Below are positions 9,313 through 19,397 of a stretch of DNA of 64,000 bases, piece by piece; the first letter of the stretch is position 1, and every line of letters begins with the position of its first letter. The notes under the pieces were generated by a model. The model was not told where the DNA came from and did no database searches. It was given only the letters and a program-made list of their open reading frames with translations. The DNA comes from Maribacter flavus (GTDB lineage: Bacteria > Bacteroidota > Bacteroidia > Flavobacteriales > Flavobacteriaceae). Made by a program: the position numbers and the translations under genes. The stretch covers positions 1,191,848 through 1,255,847 of the forward strand of contig NZ_VUOE01000002.1 in NCBI RefSeq assembly GCF_008386635.1. The letters run 5' to 3'.

Positions 9313-9867
9313 ATGGAGATTGTTCTGGAAAACGACCGGGTGAAACTATCACCATTGACTTTGGAGAACTATGAAAACCTCCTTCCCATTGCTTCCCAAA
9401 AGAAACTGGTCCAATACTCCCCTTCCGATATCGAAACCCCGGAAGCCCTCAAGAATTACGTTCTTATGGCCTTGGAGCAACAGGCACAAAAGTTGGGCAT
9501 TCCCTTTATCATTTTTGATAAGGCCGTACACAGATACGCGGGCAGTACCCGGTATATGAACATACATTGGAAAAACAAAGTGCTTCATATTGGTTCCACA
9601 TGGATCGGGAACGAATTTCAAGGAACGGGTCTGAATAGGGAAATGAAACGGCTCATGCTACACCATGCCTTTGTGGACATGGATTTTCAGAAAGTAGAGT
9701 TTCGGGTGGACGAAAGAAACTTAAAATCCAGAAGAGCGGTCGAAAAATTGGGATGCAAACTGGAAGGTATTCTTAGAAAGGATGTCTACCTATTGGACGG
9801 GTTTAAAAGAAACACCTGCTGTTACGGGCTTTTGAGGGAGGAATGGGAACAGCGTAAGGTTTTGTAG
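9313..9867 (+). CDS. GNAT N-acetyltransferase, RimJ/RimL type
   Basis: This 184-residue GNAT-fold protein contains the acetyl-CoA region WIGNEFQGTGLNREMKRLML and the RimJ/RimL signature FRVDERNLKSRRAVEKLGCK followed by EGILRKDVYLLDG. The family acetylates N-termini or small molecules; the substrate here is unknown. The ATG at 9313 begins one base after the stop of the hydrolase, so translation is probably coupled. Confidence 0.9.
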   Translation: MEIVLENDRVKLSPLTLENYENLLPIASQKKLVQYSPSDIETPEALKNYVLMALEQQAQKLGIPFIIFDKAVHRYAGSTRYMNIHWKNKVLHIGSTWIGNEFQGTGLNREMKRLMLHHAFVDMDFQKVEFRVDERNLKSRRAVEKLGCKLEGILRKDVYLLDGFKRNTCCYGLLREEWEQRKVL

Positions 9868-9880
9868 ATTCCCGGACACC

Positions 9881-10783
9881 TCATTCGTAATAGGTGATTT
9901 TCCGGGTTGTATAGGTATTTTCTGGGGTTACGATTTGCTTCACCCAATTACCTTCCCCCTCCCTATCGTATTGATAGATATACTCCTTTTTATCCAAAAT
10001 AGTTTCGCCCCTTTTAATTTCCTGTACCAACATACCGTTTGTATCATATTCAAAGGTGGTCCTTACGGTAGGGACAAACTTTTTGGTCTCCAAATCATAT
10101 TCAAACTCCTGTTGGGCCAACAATTTCCCATTGGGTCCAAATACTTCCTCGTAGGCCTTGGTGGCCTCTCCTTTTAAAAATTCCTTGGTAAGTACGATTT
10201 TTTGCTTCTCCCCATTTTTTGTCTGAAAGGAAGTCCGTATCGATTTTAAGGGTACATCGTTAAGTAAATAGGTGATGGTATACTCGCCTTTGTATTTCTT
10301 GTATTCCACCTGTGTTTCATCCGTGCCTTCATCGTTGGTCCTAACAATTTTGGTCAGATCGCCCTTATCGTCATAGGTGTAGATATATTGGTCCAAAAAC
10401 TCCTTATCATAAGAGATGATGTTCTCCGTAATCTTTGTTTGCCCGATGGTATCCAGTTTAAAAAAGTGCGCTATGGAAGTTCCTGGGTCGAATTTATTGT
10501 CCCGGTAGGTTTCGGACCGTTTTTCGACCAAAAGGCTGTCCTGATATTTATAATAGACTACGTCATAGTCCGATTCATTATATCGGGTAACCGATTTGGT
10601 AAGCAACCCCCTCTGATTGAAATCATACTCCTCCTTACCATATTTTGTACTGACAAGACAGGTTTTGACGCTATCCTTCAAATCAAAATCCGATACCGTA
10701 AAGATTCTTATCTCCTGGGTAAAGGAAGTGGTGGGCAAAGCCAATAAAACCAAAAAGAATATATGGGGATAGTTTTTTACCAT
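9881..10783 (-). CDS. Secreted YD/RHS-like repeat protein of unknown function
   Basis: This 300-residue protein has a signal peptide (PHIFFLVLLALPTTSFTQ). The mature part is rich in beta-strand repeats of the form YxYDxxGxLxK (YIYTYDDKGDLTKIVRT, TFEYDTNGMLVQEIKRG, YIYQYDREGEGNWVKQI), as in RHS/YD repeats of cell-surface proteins. No catalytic domain or C-terminal sorting domain is seen. It is probably periplasmic or an outer-membrane-associated protein. It lies convergent with the acetyltransferase. Confidence 0.7.
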   Translation of the reverse strand: MVKNYPHIFFLVLLALPTTSFTQEIRIFTVSDFDLKDSVKTCLVSTKYGKEEYDFNQRGLLTKSVTRYNESDYDVVYYKYQDSLLVEKRSETYRDNKFDPGTSIAHFFKLDTIGQTKITENIISYDKEFLDQYIYTYDDKGDLTKIVRTNDEGTDETQVEYKKYKGEYTITYLLNDVPLKSIRTSFQTKNGEKQKIVLTKEFLKGEATKAYEEVFGPNGKLLAQQEFEYDLETKKFVPTVRTTFEYDTNGMLVQEIKRGETILDKKEYIYQYDREGEGNWVKQIVTPENTYTTRKITYYE

Positions 10784-10832
10784 AGTACAAAATTAACTCA
10801 ATTACCTCCCCAAACAAATTACATTCCAAAAT

Positions 10833-10862
10833 AAAAAAGGAGCGATGATTATCGCTCCTTTT
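10833..10862 (-). terminator. Rho-independent terminator of dnaK
   Basis: The stem AAGGAGCGAT / ATCGCTCCTT has a 4-base loop (GATT) and a T run on the minus strand. It lies about 80 bases beyond the dnaK stop. Confidence 0.85.
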
Positions 10863-10896
10863 CTTGATAGTAAGATATTAAAAAATATATCTACGT

Positions 10897-10966
10897 TACT
10901 TGACTTCTTCGAAGTCTACCCTTCGACTACGCTCAGGACAGGCTACTTGACTTCTTCGAAGTCTAC
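10897..10966. repeat. Direct duplication of the dnaK 3' end flanking a short dispersed-type repeat
   Basis: A 23-bp stretch containing the last codons of dnaK occurs twice, at 10897-10919 and 10944-10966, exactly repeated. Between the copies lie 24 bases (10920-10943) with the core TTCGACTACGCTCAGGACAG, a short repeat type common in Bacteroidota genomes. In the gene-proximal copy the reading frame ends in TAG, whose last base comes from the inserted unit. In the distal copy the original-looking TAA is still present. Confidence 0.85.
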
Positions 10967-12859
10967 GTCCTCAACGTTATCGCCTTCGGTTGCGCTACCG
11001 CTACTATCAGCAGTAGGTTCGCCTTGGGCAGCACTTCCTCCACCTTGTTGCGCTTCGGCCTGTGCCTTGTACATCTCTTCAGAAGCTACTTTCCAAGCCT
11101 CGTTGATTTTATCCAAAGCCGGTGTGATTACGGCCAAATCTTTGGATTCATAAGCCGTTTTTAACTCCGCCAACGCATCCTCGATCGGTTTTTTCTTGTC
11201 CGCGGACAGTTTATCGCCAAACTCGGCCAACTGCTTTTCGGTCTGGAAAATCATGCCATCGGCCTCGTTCAATTTATCGGCTTTTTCCTTCGCTTTTTTA
11301 TCGCTTTCGGCATTCGCCTCGGCTTCGGCCTTCATCTTTTTGATTTCCTCCTCTGTCAATCCGGAAGATGCCTCAATTCGAATATCCTGTGATTTTCCGG
11401 TGGCCTTGTCGGTCGCGGAAACCTTGATGATACCATTGGCATCTATATCAAAAGTTACTTCGATCTGTGGTGTTCCCCTTGGTGCAGGTGGTATCCCGTC
11501 CAAGTGGAACTTTCCAATTGTCTTGTTATCGGCGGCCATGGGTCTTTCCCCTTGTAACACGTGTATTTCAACGGATGGCTGATTGTCAGCAGCGGTAGAG
11601 AACACTTGGGATTTCTTGGTAGGAATCGTAGTATTCGCCTCGATTAATTTTGTCATAACGCTACCCATAGTCTCGATACCTAGGGATAATGGCGTAACAT
11701 CTAACAACAACACATCTTTTACGTCCCCTGTCAATACACCACCTTGAATTGCGGCACCAATGGCAACCACCTCATCTGGATTTACACCTTTGGAAGGTTT
11801 CTTTCCAAAGAATTTTTCCACAGCTTCCTGAACGGCCGGTATCCTTGTGGAACCACCTACCAAAATGATTTCATCGATATCGCTTTTTGAAAGTCCGGCA
11901 GATTTCAATGCCTTTTCACATGGCTCAATGGTTCTTTTGACCAAATCCGCTATCAATTGCTCAAATTTGGATTTTGTCAAGGTACGCACCAAGTGCTTAG
12001 GTCCTGTAGCCGTAGCGGTTACGTATGGCAAGTTGATTTCCGTTTGGGAAGAGGAGGACAATTCAATTTTGGCTTTCTCCGCTGCCTCACGTAATCTTTG
12101 TAGTGCCATGGAGTCGTCACGTAGGTCCAATCCTTCTTCGGCCTTGAATTCCTCGGCCAACCAGTCGATTATCTTTTGGTCCACATCATCACCACCCAAG
12201 TGGGTATCACCATCGGTAGCCAAAACTTCAAAAACGCCATCACCCAATTCTAGGATGGAAACATCATGCGTACCACCACCAAAGTCGAATACCACAATTT
12301 TCTGGTCGGTGTCCTTTTTGTCAAGACCATAGGCCAAAGAGGCAGCCGTAGGTTCGTTAATGATTCGCTCAACGGTAAGTCCGGCAATTTCTCCCGCTTC
12401 TTTGGTGGCCTGTCTTTGGGAATCGTTAAAGTAGGCAGGTACCGTAATAACGGCCCTTGTAACATCCTGACCCAAATAATCCTCAGCAGTTTTCTTCATT
12501 TTTTGAAGGATCATGGCCGATAGTTCCTGAGGCGTATACAAACGACCGTCGATATCTACCCTGGGCGTATCGTTATCACCTTTGGTTACTTTGTAAGGGA
12601 CCCTTTTAGCTTCTTTCTCAGATTCGGAGAACTTGTTCCCCATAAAACGCTTTATGGAGTAAATGGTCTTATGCGGATTGGTTACTGCCTGCCTTTTTGC
12701 AGGGTCACCCACCTTGATTTCACCGCCCTCCACAAAAGCTATGACCGACGGTGTTGTTCTTTTTCCTTCTGCGTTTGGAATTACTACTGGCTCATTACCC
12801 TCCATCACGGAGACACAGGAGTTGGTAGTACCCAAATCTATTCCAATAATCTTACTCAT
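10943..12859 (-). CDS. dnaK: Molecular chaperone DnaK (Hsp70)
   Basis: This 638-residue Hsp70 has an N-terminal ATPase domain ([57 protein letters not shown]), a substrate-binding domain ([16 protein letters not shown]) and a Gly/Gln-rich tail ending [12 protein letters not shown]. It folds and protects proteins with DnaJ and GrpE. The 3' end carries a duplication with an inserted repeat that leaves the protein end intact. It is monocistronic, with a terminator downstream. Confidence 0.98.
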   Translation of the reverse strand: MSKIIGIDLGTTNSCVSVMEGNEPVVIPNAEGKRTTPSVIAFVEGGEIKVGDPAKRQAVTNPHKTIYSIKRFMGNKFSESEKEAKRVPYKVTKGDNDTPRVDIDGRLYTPQELSAMILQKMKKTAEDYLGQDVTRAVITVPAYFNDSQRQATKEAGEIAGLTVERIINEPTAASLAYGLDKKDTDQKIVVFDFGGGTHDVSILELGDGVFEVLATDGDTHLGGDDVDQKIIDWLAEEFKAEEGLDLRDDSMALQRLREAAEKAKIELSSSSQTEINLPYVTATATGPKHLVRTLTKSKFEQLIADLVKRTIEPCEKALKSAGLSKSDIDEIILVGGSTRIPAVQEAVEKFFGKKPSKGVNPDEVVAIGAAIQGGVLTGDVKDVLLLDVTPLSLGIETMGSVMTKLIEANTTIPTKKSQVFSTAADNQPSVEIHVLQGERPMAADNKTIGKFHLDGIPPAPRGTPQIEVTFDIDANGIIKVSATDKATGKSQDIRIEASSGLTEEEIKKMKAEAEANAESDKKAKEKADKLNEADGMIFQTEKQLAEFGDKLSADKKKPIEDALAELKTAYESKDLAVITPALDKINEAWKVASEEMYKAQAEAQQGGGSAAQGEPTADSSGSATEGDNVEDVDFEEVK

Positions 12860-13060
12860 TGTATATGTTTTAAAATTTAAGTGCTTAATTTTTCAATCAA
12901 CCTTTAAATGACAAACAATATGCCAAGGGATAAAAACTGACAGGATGTCATTTATTTGTTTTTGAACCCGAATGATTGGGCTTGGAGTGAATTCAAAATG
13001 GAAAAACAATTTACACCTCGATCTAACTTTGTACATTAGTATTCGACTTTTTAAAAGATA

Positions 13061-14494
13061 ATGGAACAAAGAGAAAGCATAAGCATTTTTGACATGCTCA
13101 AAATAGGCATAGGCCCATCCAGCTCCCATACCTTGGGACCTTGGCGAGCCGCGGAACGTTGGATCTTGGAGCTTAAGAAAGAGGGCAAATTTGAAAAAGT
13201 AGCTTCCATTTCTGTCCATGTCTATGGTTCCCTTTCGTTAACGGGGAAAGGCCATGCCACGGATTATGCCATTATTTTAGGGCTATTGGGCACCGATCCG
13301 GAAACGATTGCCATAGAAAACATTCAGACATATGTCCAAGATGTAAAAAGTACCCGAAAGTTGAATTTTGGGGGAAGTAAAACTTTGGATTTTGACCCGG
13401 AAAAAGACATCGTTTTCCATAAAAAGTTCCTTCCCTTCCATGCGAACGGTTTAAAGTTTGAGGCGATTTTGACAGATGGAAAAAAGACCGCCAAAACCTA
13501 TTATTCCATTGGTGGAGGTTTCGTTGTCGTGGAGGAACGTAAAAATGCCAAAAGAAAAAATAGCGTTTTCAACAGCTTTCCGTATCCCATAGAAAATGGA
13601 CAGGAATTATTGCTAATCTGCCAAAAAGAATCAAAATCCATCTCCCAAATTGTTTGGGAGAATGAACGGTCCTTACGATCCGATGATGAAATCGACCATC
13701 AGATAAATCGGGTTTGGAACACCATGCTGGAGTGTATGTACCTTGGCTGCCACACCGAAGGAAAACTGCCCGGGGGTCTCAATGTAAAACGAAGGGCCTT
13801 CGAACTGCATGAAAACCTGAAAGGGGACCTGCCCTACTCCAATCCGGAAGAATGGCTGCAATCCATCCGACAGACAGAGGTAAAATTCAGGCAAATCCTG
13901 CAATGGGTAAGTTGTTTCGCCTTGAGCGTCAATGAAGTAAACGCCTCCTTGGGAAGGGTGGTTACCGCACCTACCAATGGCAGTGCCGGGGTAATCCCCG
14001 CAGTCCTTATGTATTATATGGTCATTGAAAACCACGCGGGGAATTTTGAACACATAAAACAGTTCTTGTTGGTTGCGGGGGAAATAGGCAGCATCTTCAA
14101 AAAAGGCGCGACCATTTCCGCAGCCATGGGCGGTTGCCAGGCGGAAATTGGGGTTTCCTCGGCAATGGCGGCGGGAGCTTTAACAGAACTCTTGGGCGGA
14201 TCACCGGAACAAGTGCTCATGGCCGCGGAAATCGCCATGGAACATCACTTGGGACTTACCTGTGATCCCATTGGTGGATTGGTTCAGATTCCCTGTATAG
14301 AACGAAATTCCATGGGAGCCATCAAAGCTATTAATGCGGCGGAATTGGCCTTGGGTTCCGATCCGGCAGAAGCCAAGGTCCCCTTGGACAAAGTAGTACA
14401 GACCATGTGGGAAACCGCCAAGGATATGAGTTCCAAATACAAGGAAACCTCCGAAGGCGGATTGGCCGTTGGTGTATTCCTAAGCGATTGCTAA
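13061..14494 (+). CDS. sdaA: L-serine ammonia-lyase (iron-sulfur L-serine dehydratase)
   Basis: This 477-residue single-chain enzyme deaminates L-serine to pyruvate in the cytoplasm. The N-terminal beta domain has [17 protein letters not shown]. The C-terminal alpha domain has [20 protein letters not shown] and the cysteines of the [4Fe-4S] cluster in [16 protein letters not shown] and QIPCIERN. A Bacteroidota-type minus-7 box TAACTTTG lies at 13024-13031, about 30 bases before the ATG. It is divergent from dnaK. Confidence 0.95.
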   Translation: MEQRESISIFDMLKIGIGPSSSHTLGPWRAAERWILELKKEGKFEKVASISVHVYGSLSLTGKGHATDYAIILGLLGTDPETIAIENIQTYVQDVKSTRKLNFGGSKTLDFDPEKDIVFHKKFLPFHANGLKFEAILTDGKKTAKTYYSIGGGFVVVEERKNAKRKNSVFNSFPYPIENGQELLLICQKESKSISQIVWENERSLRSDDEIDHQINRVWNTMLECMYLGCHTEGKLPGGLNVKRRAFELHENLKGDLPYSNPEEWLQSIRQTEVKFRQILQWVSCFALSVNEVNASLGRVVTAPTNGSAGVIPAVLMYYMVIENHAGNFEHIKQFLLVAGEIGSIFKKGATISAAMGGCQAEIGVSSAMAAGALTELLGGSPEQVLMAAEIAMEHHLGLTCDPIGGLVQIPCIERNSMGAIKAINAAELALGSDPAEAKVPLDKVVQTMWETAKDMSSKYKETSEGGLAVGVFLSDC

Positions 14495-14510
14495 AAACAT
14501 ATTATATGGG

Positions 14511-14600
14511 CATGATACCCCTATTCCAGGGATTAATTATGACAAGTTCAATACCTATAAAAGATAAAATGTTCAATAATTAAACCATTAGTCTATTTTA
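14511..14600 (+). repeat. Dispersed ~100-bp repeat, copy A (degenerate)
   Basis: Shares with copies B (14604) and C (22738) a small hairpin (ACCCC...AGGG), then CAAGTTCAATACCT, AAAG, AATAAT and TTAGTCTATTTTA in the same order. It is the most diverged of the three copies and lies directly after sdaA. Confidence 0.6.
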
Positions 14601-14603
14601 TAG

Positions 14604-14709
14604 GTGTGAAACCCTCATTGAGGGATTTATTAAAACAAGTTAAATACCTCTGCAAAAGAAACTATTTAAAAATCCATCTGTTAACCTAATTTTAATCGAT
14701 TGAAATGAA
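14604..14709 (+). repeat. Dispersed ~100-bp repeat, copy B
   Basis: Contains TGAAACCCTcattgAGGGATTT (short hairpin), ACAAGTT, CAAAAG, TATTT and the conserved tail ACCTAATTTTAAtCGAtTGAAA. It is similar over its whole length to copy C before mnmE and in the same orientation. It lies about 55 bases upstream of the CBS/DUF294 gene. Confidence 0.75.
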
Positions 14710-14764
14710 CCATAACAATTCTTGATACCCCCTGAAATGGTCATTGGCGAATTACATCTGACCT

Positions 14765-16705
14765 ATGACAAATTATAAAAATAAACAGATGAAAAACTTA
14801 ATTTCTGAACGGGTTGCAGATTTTCTAAAAAACTATCCGCCATTTAATATCATGGATGCAAATCTTTTGGGGGAACTATCCCAACAGGTTTCCATCATTT
14901 ATAAGGAAAAGGGAAGTTTGGTGTTCTCATTTGAAGAGGAAGCGCATCCCCATTTCTATGTGGTGCATAAAGGGGCCATAGAGCTCACGAATCCAAATGT
15001 AAAATCCATTACCGATTATTGTGACGAAGGCGATATTTTTGGTCTTAGACCCCTTATTGCCAAGGAGAATTACAAACTGGAGGCCCGGGCCTACGAAGAA
15101 TCGATACTCTATGCGATACCCATCGCCGTTTTTAGGCCCATATCAGAATCCAACCAGCGGGTTTCCAATTTTCTTACCGAAAGTTTCGCATCCAATCTAC
15201 GAAATCCCTACCAAACGCGTAAACTGGAAAGATCGGGAATATCGACAAGCCTCAATGCCCAAGGGAACTTGGTCATCGATGATTTTCAGCCCATCCGTTA
15301 TTCCAAAAAATTAATAACCTGCGGACCTAACACCACCATACAAAAAGCGGCGGAGCGAATGACAAAAAACCGCATCGGATCCATATTGGTCTGCGAGAAC
15401 AATCTTCCCGTGGGCATCGTTACGGATAAGGATTTAAGAAACAAGGTGGTGACGGGAACGTTTCCCATTACCGCCAGCGTCAGGAACATTATGTCCGCTC
15501 CGCTAATTACCTATCCGGAGAAAATGACGATTGCACAGGCCCAAATGGCCATGATGAAAAATGATATAAGCCACCTTATTTTGACCAAGGATGGAACTTC
15601 CAACAGTAAATCCGTAGGAATTATTTCGAAAAACGACATTATGGTATCGCTGGGAGACAATCCGGCCGTAATCGTAAAGGCCATCAAAAGAGCCAAAAAA
15701 ATAAACCAAGTAAAGGAACTTCGTAAAAGTATAATGATGCTTTTAAGGGGCTATTTGGACCAGAACCTTCCAATGGCACTGACCTCCAAGATCATTTCTG
15801 AACTGAACGACACCTGTATCAAACAGGTAATCAGGCTTTCCTTGGAGAAAATGAAGACACCGCCACCGGTACCCTTTGCGTGGCTGGCATTGGGCAGTCA
15901 GGGACGAGGCGAACAATTGCTCCATACCGATCAGGACAATGCACTGGTTTTTGAAGATGTGCCCGAAGAAGCATTACCAAAGACTACCACCTATTTTTTG
16001 GAACTTTCCAAAAAAGTGACCAAAGGACTTAACAAAATTGGATATGAGTATTGCCCGGCGGATATGATGGCATCCAATCCCAAATGGTGCCTGAGCCTCA
16101 AGGAATGGAAGAACAAAATATCCTATTGGATCATTAATCCCGGCCCCAACGAGGTTTTGATGTCATCCATTTTTTTCGATTATAGTTTGGCATATGGGCA
16201 AAGGAAATTGTTGAACGAGATGTCCGACTATATTTTTTCCAACGTCAAGAAATACCCCATTTTCTTGGTACATATTGCCAACGGAGCCTTGCAGAGTCCA
16301 TCCCCATCCGGTTTTTTTAGGTCTTTTTTAGTGGAACAGGACGGACAGCACAAGGACTTCTTCGACTTAAAAAACAGGGCGTTGCGACCGCTAATCGATG
16401 CGGCACGCGTACTCATCCTTTCACATTCTGTCAAAGGAATCAGCAATACGTGGGAACGCTATGAAAAATTGGCAGAGTTGGAACCGAACAATCAAGACCT
16501 CTATTTGGCCTGTTCCTACGCCACCAAAGCACTGTTGAAATTTAGAACAAAACAGGGCTTGCTCCACCACGACTCCGGCAGGTATATCGAGTTGGAATCC
16601 TTGACAAAGGAGGAAAAAATGAAGTTAAAACGAACCTTTAAGGCCATCAAGGAAATACAGGATGTAATTTCCATTCGCTTTAAGGTTTCCAATATTTTGG
16701 GCTGA
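14765..16705 (+). CDS. Cyclic-nucleotide-binding, CBS and DUF294 nucleotidyltransferase-like protein
   Basis: This 646-residue cytoplasmic protein has an N-terminal cNMP-binding-like domain (about 15-140), a CBS pair (about 185-305; VGIVTDKDLRNKVV and VGIISKNDIMVSLGD), a DUF294 nucleotidyltransferase-like domain (about 345-480) with GSQGRGEQLLHTDQDN, and a helical C-terminus. The family is thought to sense nucleotides and regulate uridylyl-transfer-like reactions; the partner is unknown. Two starts are possible, 14765 or the ATG at 14789 (MKNLISERV). The region across both is nearly identical to the start of a gene at 22541. The next gene, an exonuclease, overlaps by one base. Confidence 0.88.
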   Translation: MTNYKNKQMKNLISERVADFLKNYPPFNIMDANLLGELSQQVSIIYKEKGSLVFSFEEEAHPHFYVVHKGAIELTNPNVKSITDYCDEGDIFGLRPLIAKENYKLEARAYEESILYAIPIAVFRPISESNQRVSNFLTESFASNLRNPYQTRKLERSGISTSLNAQGNLVIDDFQPIRYSKKLITCGPNTTIQKAAERMTKNRIGSILVCENNLPVGIVTDKDLRNKVVTGTFPITASVRNIMSAPLITYPEKMTIAQAQMAMMKNDISHLILTKDGTSNSKSVGIISKNDIMVSLGDNPAVIVKAIKRAKKINQVKELRKSIMMLLRGYLDQNLPMALTSKIISELNDTCIKQVIRLSLEKMKTPPPVPFAWLALGSQGRGEQLLHTDQDNALVFEDVPEEALPKTTTYFLELSKKVTKGLNKIGYEYCPADMMASNPKWCLSLKEWKNKISYWIINPGPNEVLMSSIFFDYSLAYGQRKLLNEMSDYIFSNVKKYPIFLVHIANGALQSPSPSGFFRSFLVEQDGQHKDFFDLKNRALRPLIDAARVLILSHSVKGISNTWERYEKLAELEPNNQDLYLACSYATKALLKFRTKQGLLHHDSGRYIELESLTKEEKMKLKRTFKAIKEIQDVISIRFKVSNILG

Positions 16706-17355
16706 TGGGCATATTTGATCGTTCCTCAAAATACCCTGACTACTGGCAGGCGTATGTAAAGTCCTTCAAACGGCCCTTGGAGAAGGACTTCAACAAGCTC
16801 ACCTTTGTGGTTTTGGATACGGAAACCACAGGCTTTGACAAGACAAACGACCGTATCCTTTCCATTGGTGCCTTGAAAATACAGGGCAATCGTATCAATG
16901 TCGACGATATCCTGGATGTGTACATATCACAGGAAACCTTCAATAAAGAAAGCGTCCCTATCCATGGTATCCTTAGGAATGGACAGCAAGATTGCATTTC
17001 AGAGAAAGCGGCAATGAAAAAATTTCTGGGCTATGTGGAAAACCATTTTATTGTGGCACATCACGCGGGTTTTGACATAGGCATGATCAATAGCGCGCTC
17101 AAAAGATTGGGACTTCCCAAATTAAAAAACACCCATTTGGATACGGGCGTTTTGTATAAAAAAACGCTTCTAAAATCCTATCTCGTACAACCGAAGGAGC
17201 ACTATTCCCTGGATGATTTGGCCGAGAAATTCTTGATATCCAAAAAGGATAGACACACGGCTTTGGGCGATGCCTATATAACCGCTCTAGCATTTCTAAA
17301 AATCCTTGTAAAAATCAAGGAAAAAAAGGAACTGTCCTTAAGGAATTTGAAATGA
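16705..17355 (+). CDS. DnaQ-type 3'-5' exonuclease
   Basis: This 216-residue protein of the DEDDh exonuclease family has VVLDTETTGFD (Exo I, D and E) at about residues 35-45, HHAGFDIGMIN (Exo II) near 119-129 and the Exo III histidine region DRHTALGDAYITA near 182-194. It resembles the epsilon subunit of DNA polymerase III but is a stand-alone protein. Its start overlaps the stop of the CBS/DUF294 gene (TGATG), a pairing found repeatedly in Bacteroidota. It converges with purC with no gap. Confidence 0.9.
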   Translation: MGIFDRSSKYPDYWQAYVKSFKRPLEKDFNKLTFVVLDTETTGFDKTNDRILSIGALKIQGNRINVDDILDVYISQETFNKESVPIHGILRNGQQDCISEKAAMKKFLGYVENHFIVAHHAGFDIGMINSALKRLGLPKLKNTHLDTGVLYKKTLLKSYLVQPKEHYSLDDLAEKFLISKKDRHTALGDAYITALAFLKILVKIKEKKELSLRNLK

Positions 17356-18309
17356 TTAGGAATTTTTCAAATAGTCCAAAATATTTCTTTCAATCCGTTC
17401 GTGGATATTGGAAGTATCGGCCTTTTGAAAGGACTCGCCCGTAATGTTTTCGTAAAGTTCGATATACCTTTCAGAAACTGAGGTAATATATTCATCCGAC
17501 ATTTCAGGAACTTTTTGCCCCTCCAACCCTTGAAAACCATTGGAAATAAGCCACTGCCTTACAAATTCCTTGGACAATTGCTTTTGGGGCTCATTTTTAT
17601 CCTGTCTTTCCTGATATCCTTCCGCATAAAAGTACCGGGAAGAATCTGGGGTGTGTATCTCATCAATAAGCACAATAGTGCCATACTTGGTCTTTCCGAA
17701 TTCGTATTTGGTATCCACCAAAATTAGACCTCTTTTGGCAGCAATTTCCGTTCCCCGTTGAAAAAGTGCCCGCGTATACTTTTCAAGCACTTCGTAATCA
17801 GCTTTGGAAACGATGCCCCTTTTTATAATATCCTCCTTGGAGATATCCTCATCGTGATCGCCCATTTCCGCTTTGGTCGCCGGAGTTATTATCGGCTTGG
17901 GAAACGGATCGTTTTCCTTAAGACCTTCTGGCATCGGTACCCCACAGAGTACTCTTTTTCCAGCTTTGTATTCCCTGGCCGCGTGACCGGACATGTAGCC
18001 CCTTATGACCATTTCTACCTTGAAAGGCTCACAGGCATGGCCAATGGCTACATTTGGATCAGGGGTAGCGATCAGCCAATTTGGGACAATATCCGCTGTT
18101 GACGCCATCATTTTGGTAGCTATTTGGTTCAGAATCTGACCCTTGAAGGGAATACCTTTGGGCATTACCACATCAAAGGCGGACAGTCTGTCCGTGGCGA
18201 TCATAATCAATCGGTCATCCTCAAGGGCATAGACTTCCCGCACCTTTCCTTTGTAAACACTTTTTTGTCCGGGGAATTTGAAATTGGTATCAAAAATGGT
18301 ATTCGGCAT
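17356..18309 (-). CDS. purC: Phosphoribosylaminoimidazole-succinocarboxamide synthase
   Basis: This 317-residue SAICAR synthetase joins aspartate to CAIR in purine synthesis. Family features are the N-terminal [11 protein letters not shown], then [20 protein letters not shown], and the eukaryote-like longer form with [20 protein letters not shown] and PDSSRYF. Its stop directly abuts the stop of the convergent exonuclease gene. It lies just downstream of phoH on the same strand. Confidence 0.96.
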   Translation of the reverse strand: MPNTIFDTNFKFPGQKSVYKGKVREVYALEDDRLIMIATDRLSAFDVVMPKGIPFKGQILNQIATKMMASTADIVPNWLIATPDPNVAIGHACEPFKVEMVIRGYMSGHAAREYKAGKRVLCGVPMPEGLKENDPFPKPIITPATKAEMGDHDEDISKEDIIKRGIVSKADYEVLEKYTRALFQRGTEIAAKRGLILVDTKYEFGKTKYGTIVLIDEIHTPDSSRYFYAEGYQERQDKNEPQKQLSKEFVRQWLISNGFQGLEGQKVPEMSDEYITSVSERYIELYENITGESFQKADTSNIHERIERNILDYLKNS

Positions 18310-18314
18310 GCCCT

Positions 18315-19268
18315 TTAATTTTGATGTTCAATGGTTTTGTAAGCCTCAATCACCTTCTTGACCAGTTTATGGCGAATGACGTCCTTATCGTCCAAATAAA
18401 TAATTTCTATGCCTTCTACGTTTTGAAGGATCAATAAAGCTTCCTTTAATCCGGATATGGTCCTTCTGGGCAAGTCTATCTGCCCTGGGTCACCGGTCAA
18501 CAAAAACTTGGCGTTTCGACCCATACGCGTCAAGAACATTTTCATCTGTGCGTGCGTGGTGTTCTGGGCCTCGTCCAAAATTACAAAGGCATCATCCAAG
18601 GTCCGCCCGCGCATAAAGGCCATGGGAGCAATCTGTATGGTACCGTTTTCGATGTAATGGGCCAACTTTTCCGCCGGGATCATATCCCTGAGCGCATCGT
18701 ACAAGGGCTGCATGTAGGGATCCAGTTTTTCTTTTAGGTCCCCTGGTAAAAATCCAAGATTTTCCCCTGCTTCCACCGCAGGTCTGGTCAGGATGATCCT
18801 ACGTACCTGCTTTTCCTTCAATGCCTTTACCGCAAGTGCCACTCCGGTGTAGGTTTTCCCTGTTCCGGCAGGCCCAATGGCAAAAACCATATCGTTCTTT
18901 CTGGCCGCATCCACCAACCTACGCTGATTGACAGTCTGTGCCTTGATCAACCTGCCACTTACACCGTGCACCAGCGTTTCACCGCTGTTCTCCGGCCCTG
19001 TGTAATCCTTGGAATCGCCACTGGTAAGTACGCGCTCAATGCTATTTTCGTCCAGTTTATTGTACTTGATGAAATGCTCCGTAAGCATATCAAAACGCTT
19101 ATCGAATTCCTCAAGTTGGTCCTCGTCCCCGTAGGCCTTTATTTTGTTGCCACGGGCAACTATTTTTAATTTGGGAAAATACTTTTTAAGTAGTTCTATA
19201 TTTTCATTTTGTTGCCCAAAAAACTCTCTTGGACTAACTTCGGTGAGTTCTAATATAATTTCGTTCAA
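18315..19268 (-). CDS. phoH: PhoH family ATPase
   Basis: This 317-residue P-loop ATPase has an N-terminal RNA-binding-like region followed by the PhoH domain: Walker [14 protein letters not shown], then [18 protein letters not shown] and Walker [12 protein letters not shown]. PhoH proteins are linked to RNA metabolism. I choose the TTG at 19268 (residues [18 protein letters not shown], where homologues begin). The longer frame to 19442 would overlap the divergent gene and begins with unlikely sequence. It ends five bases before the purC start, so the two are probably co-transcribed. Confidence 0.93.
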   Translation of the reverse strand: MNEIILELTEVSPREFFGQQNENIELLKKYFPKLKIVARGNKIKAYGDEDQLEEFDKRFDMLTEHFIKYNKLDENSIERVLTSGDSKDYTGPENSGETLVHGVSGRLIKAQTVNQRRLVDAARKNDMVFAIGPAGTGKTYTGVALAVKALKEKQVRRIILTRPAVEAGENLGFLPGDLKEKLDPYMQPLYDALRDMIPAEKLAHYIENGTIQIAPMAFMRGRTLDDAFVILDEAQNTTHAQMKMFLTRMGRNAKFLLTGDPGQIDLPRRTISGLKEALLILQNVEGIEIIYLDDKDVIRHKLVKKVIEAYKTIEHQN

Positions 19269-19397
19269 ACAGTGGGATTTTGAAGATTTTAAATGAGTCA
19301 AGTTTAATTTCGCTCGGCTATTTTTTTGTTTAATTTTGTATATCAAATTTAAGCAAAAATTAAGTTTGGCTAACCAAAAACATATCAACATTGCTGC

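Noticed and set aside
11196..12332. Long plus-strand frames opposite dnaK
   Set aside because: They lie antisense to a strongly conserved gene and read as Ser/Pro-rich translations with no family resemblance.
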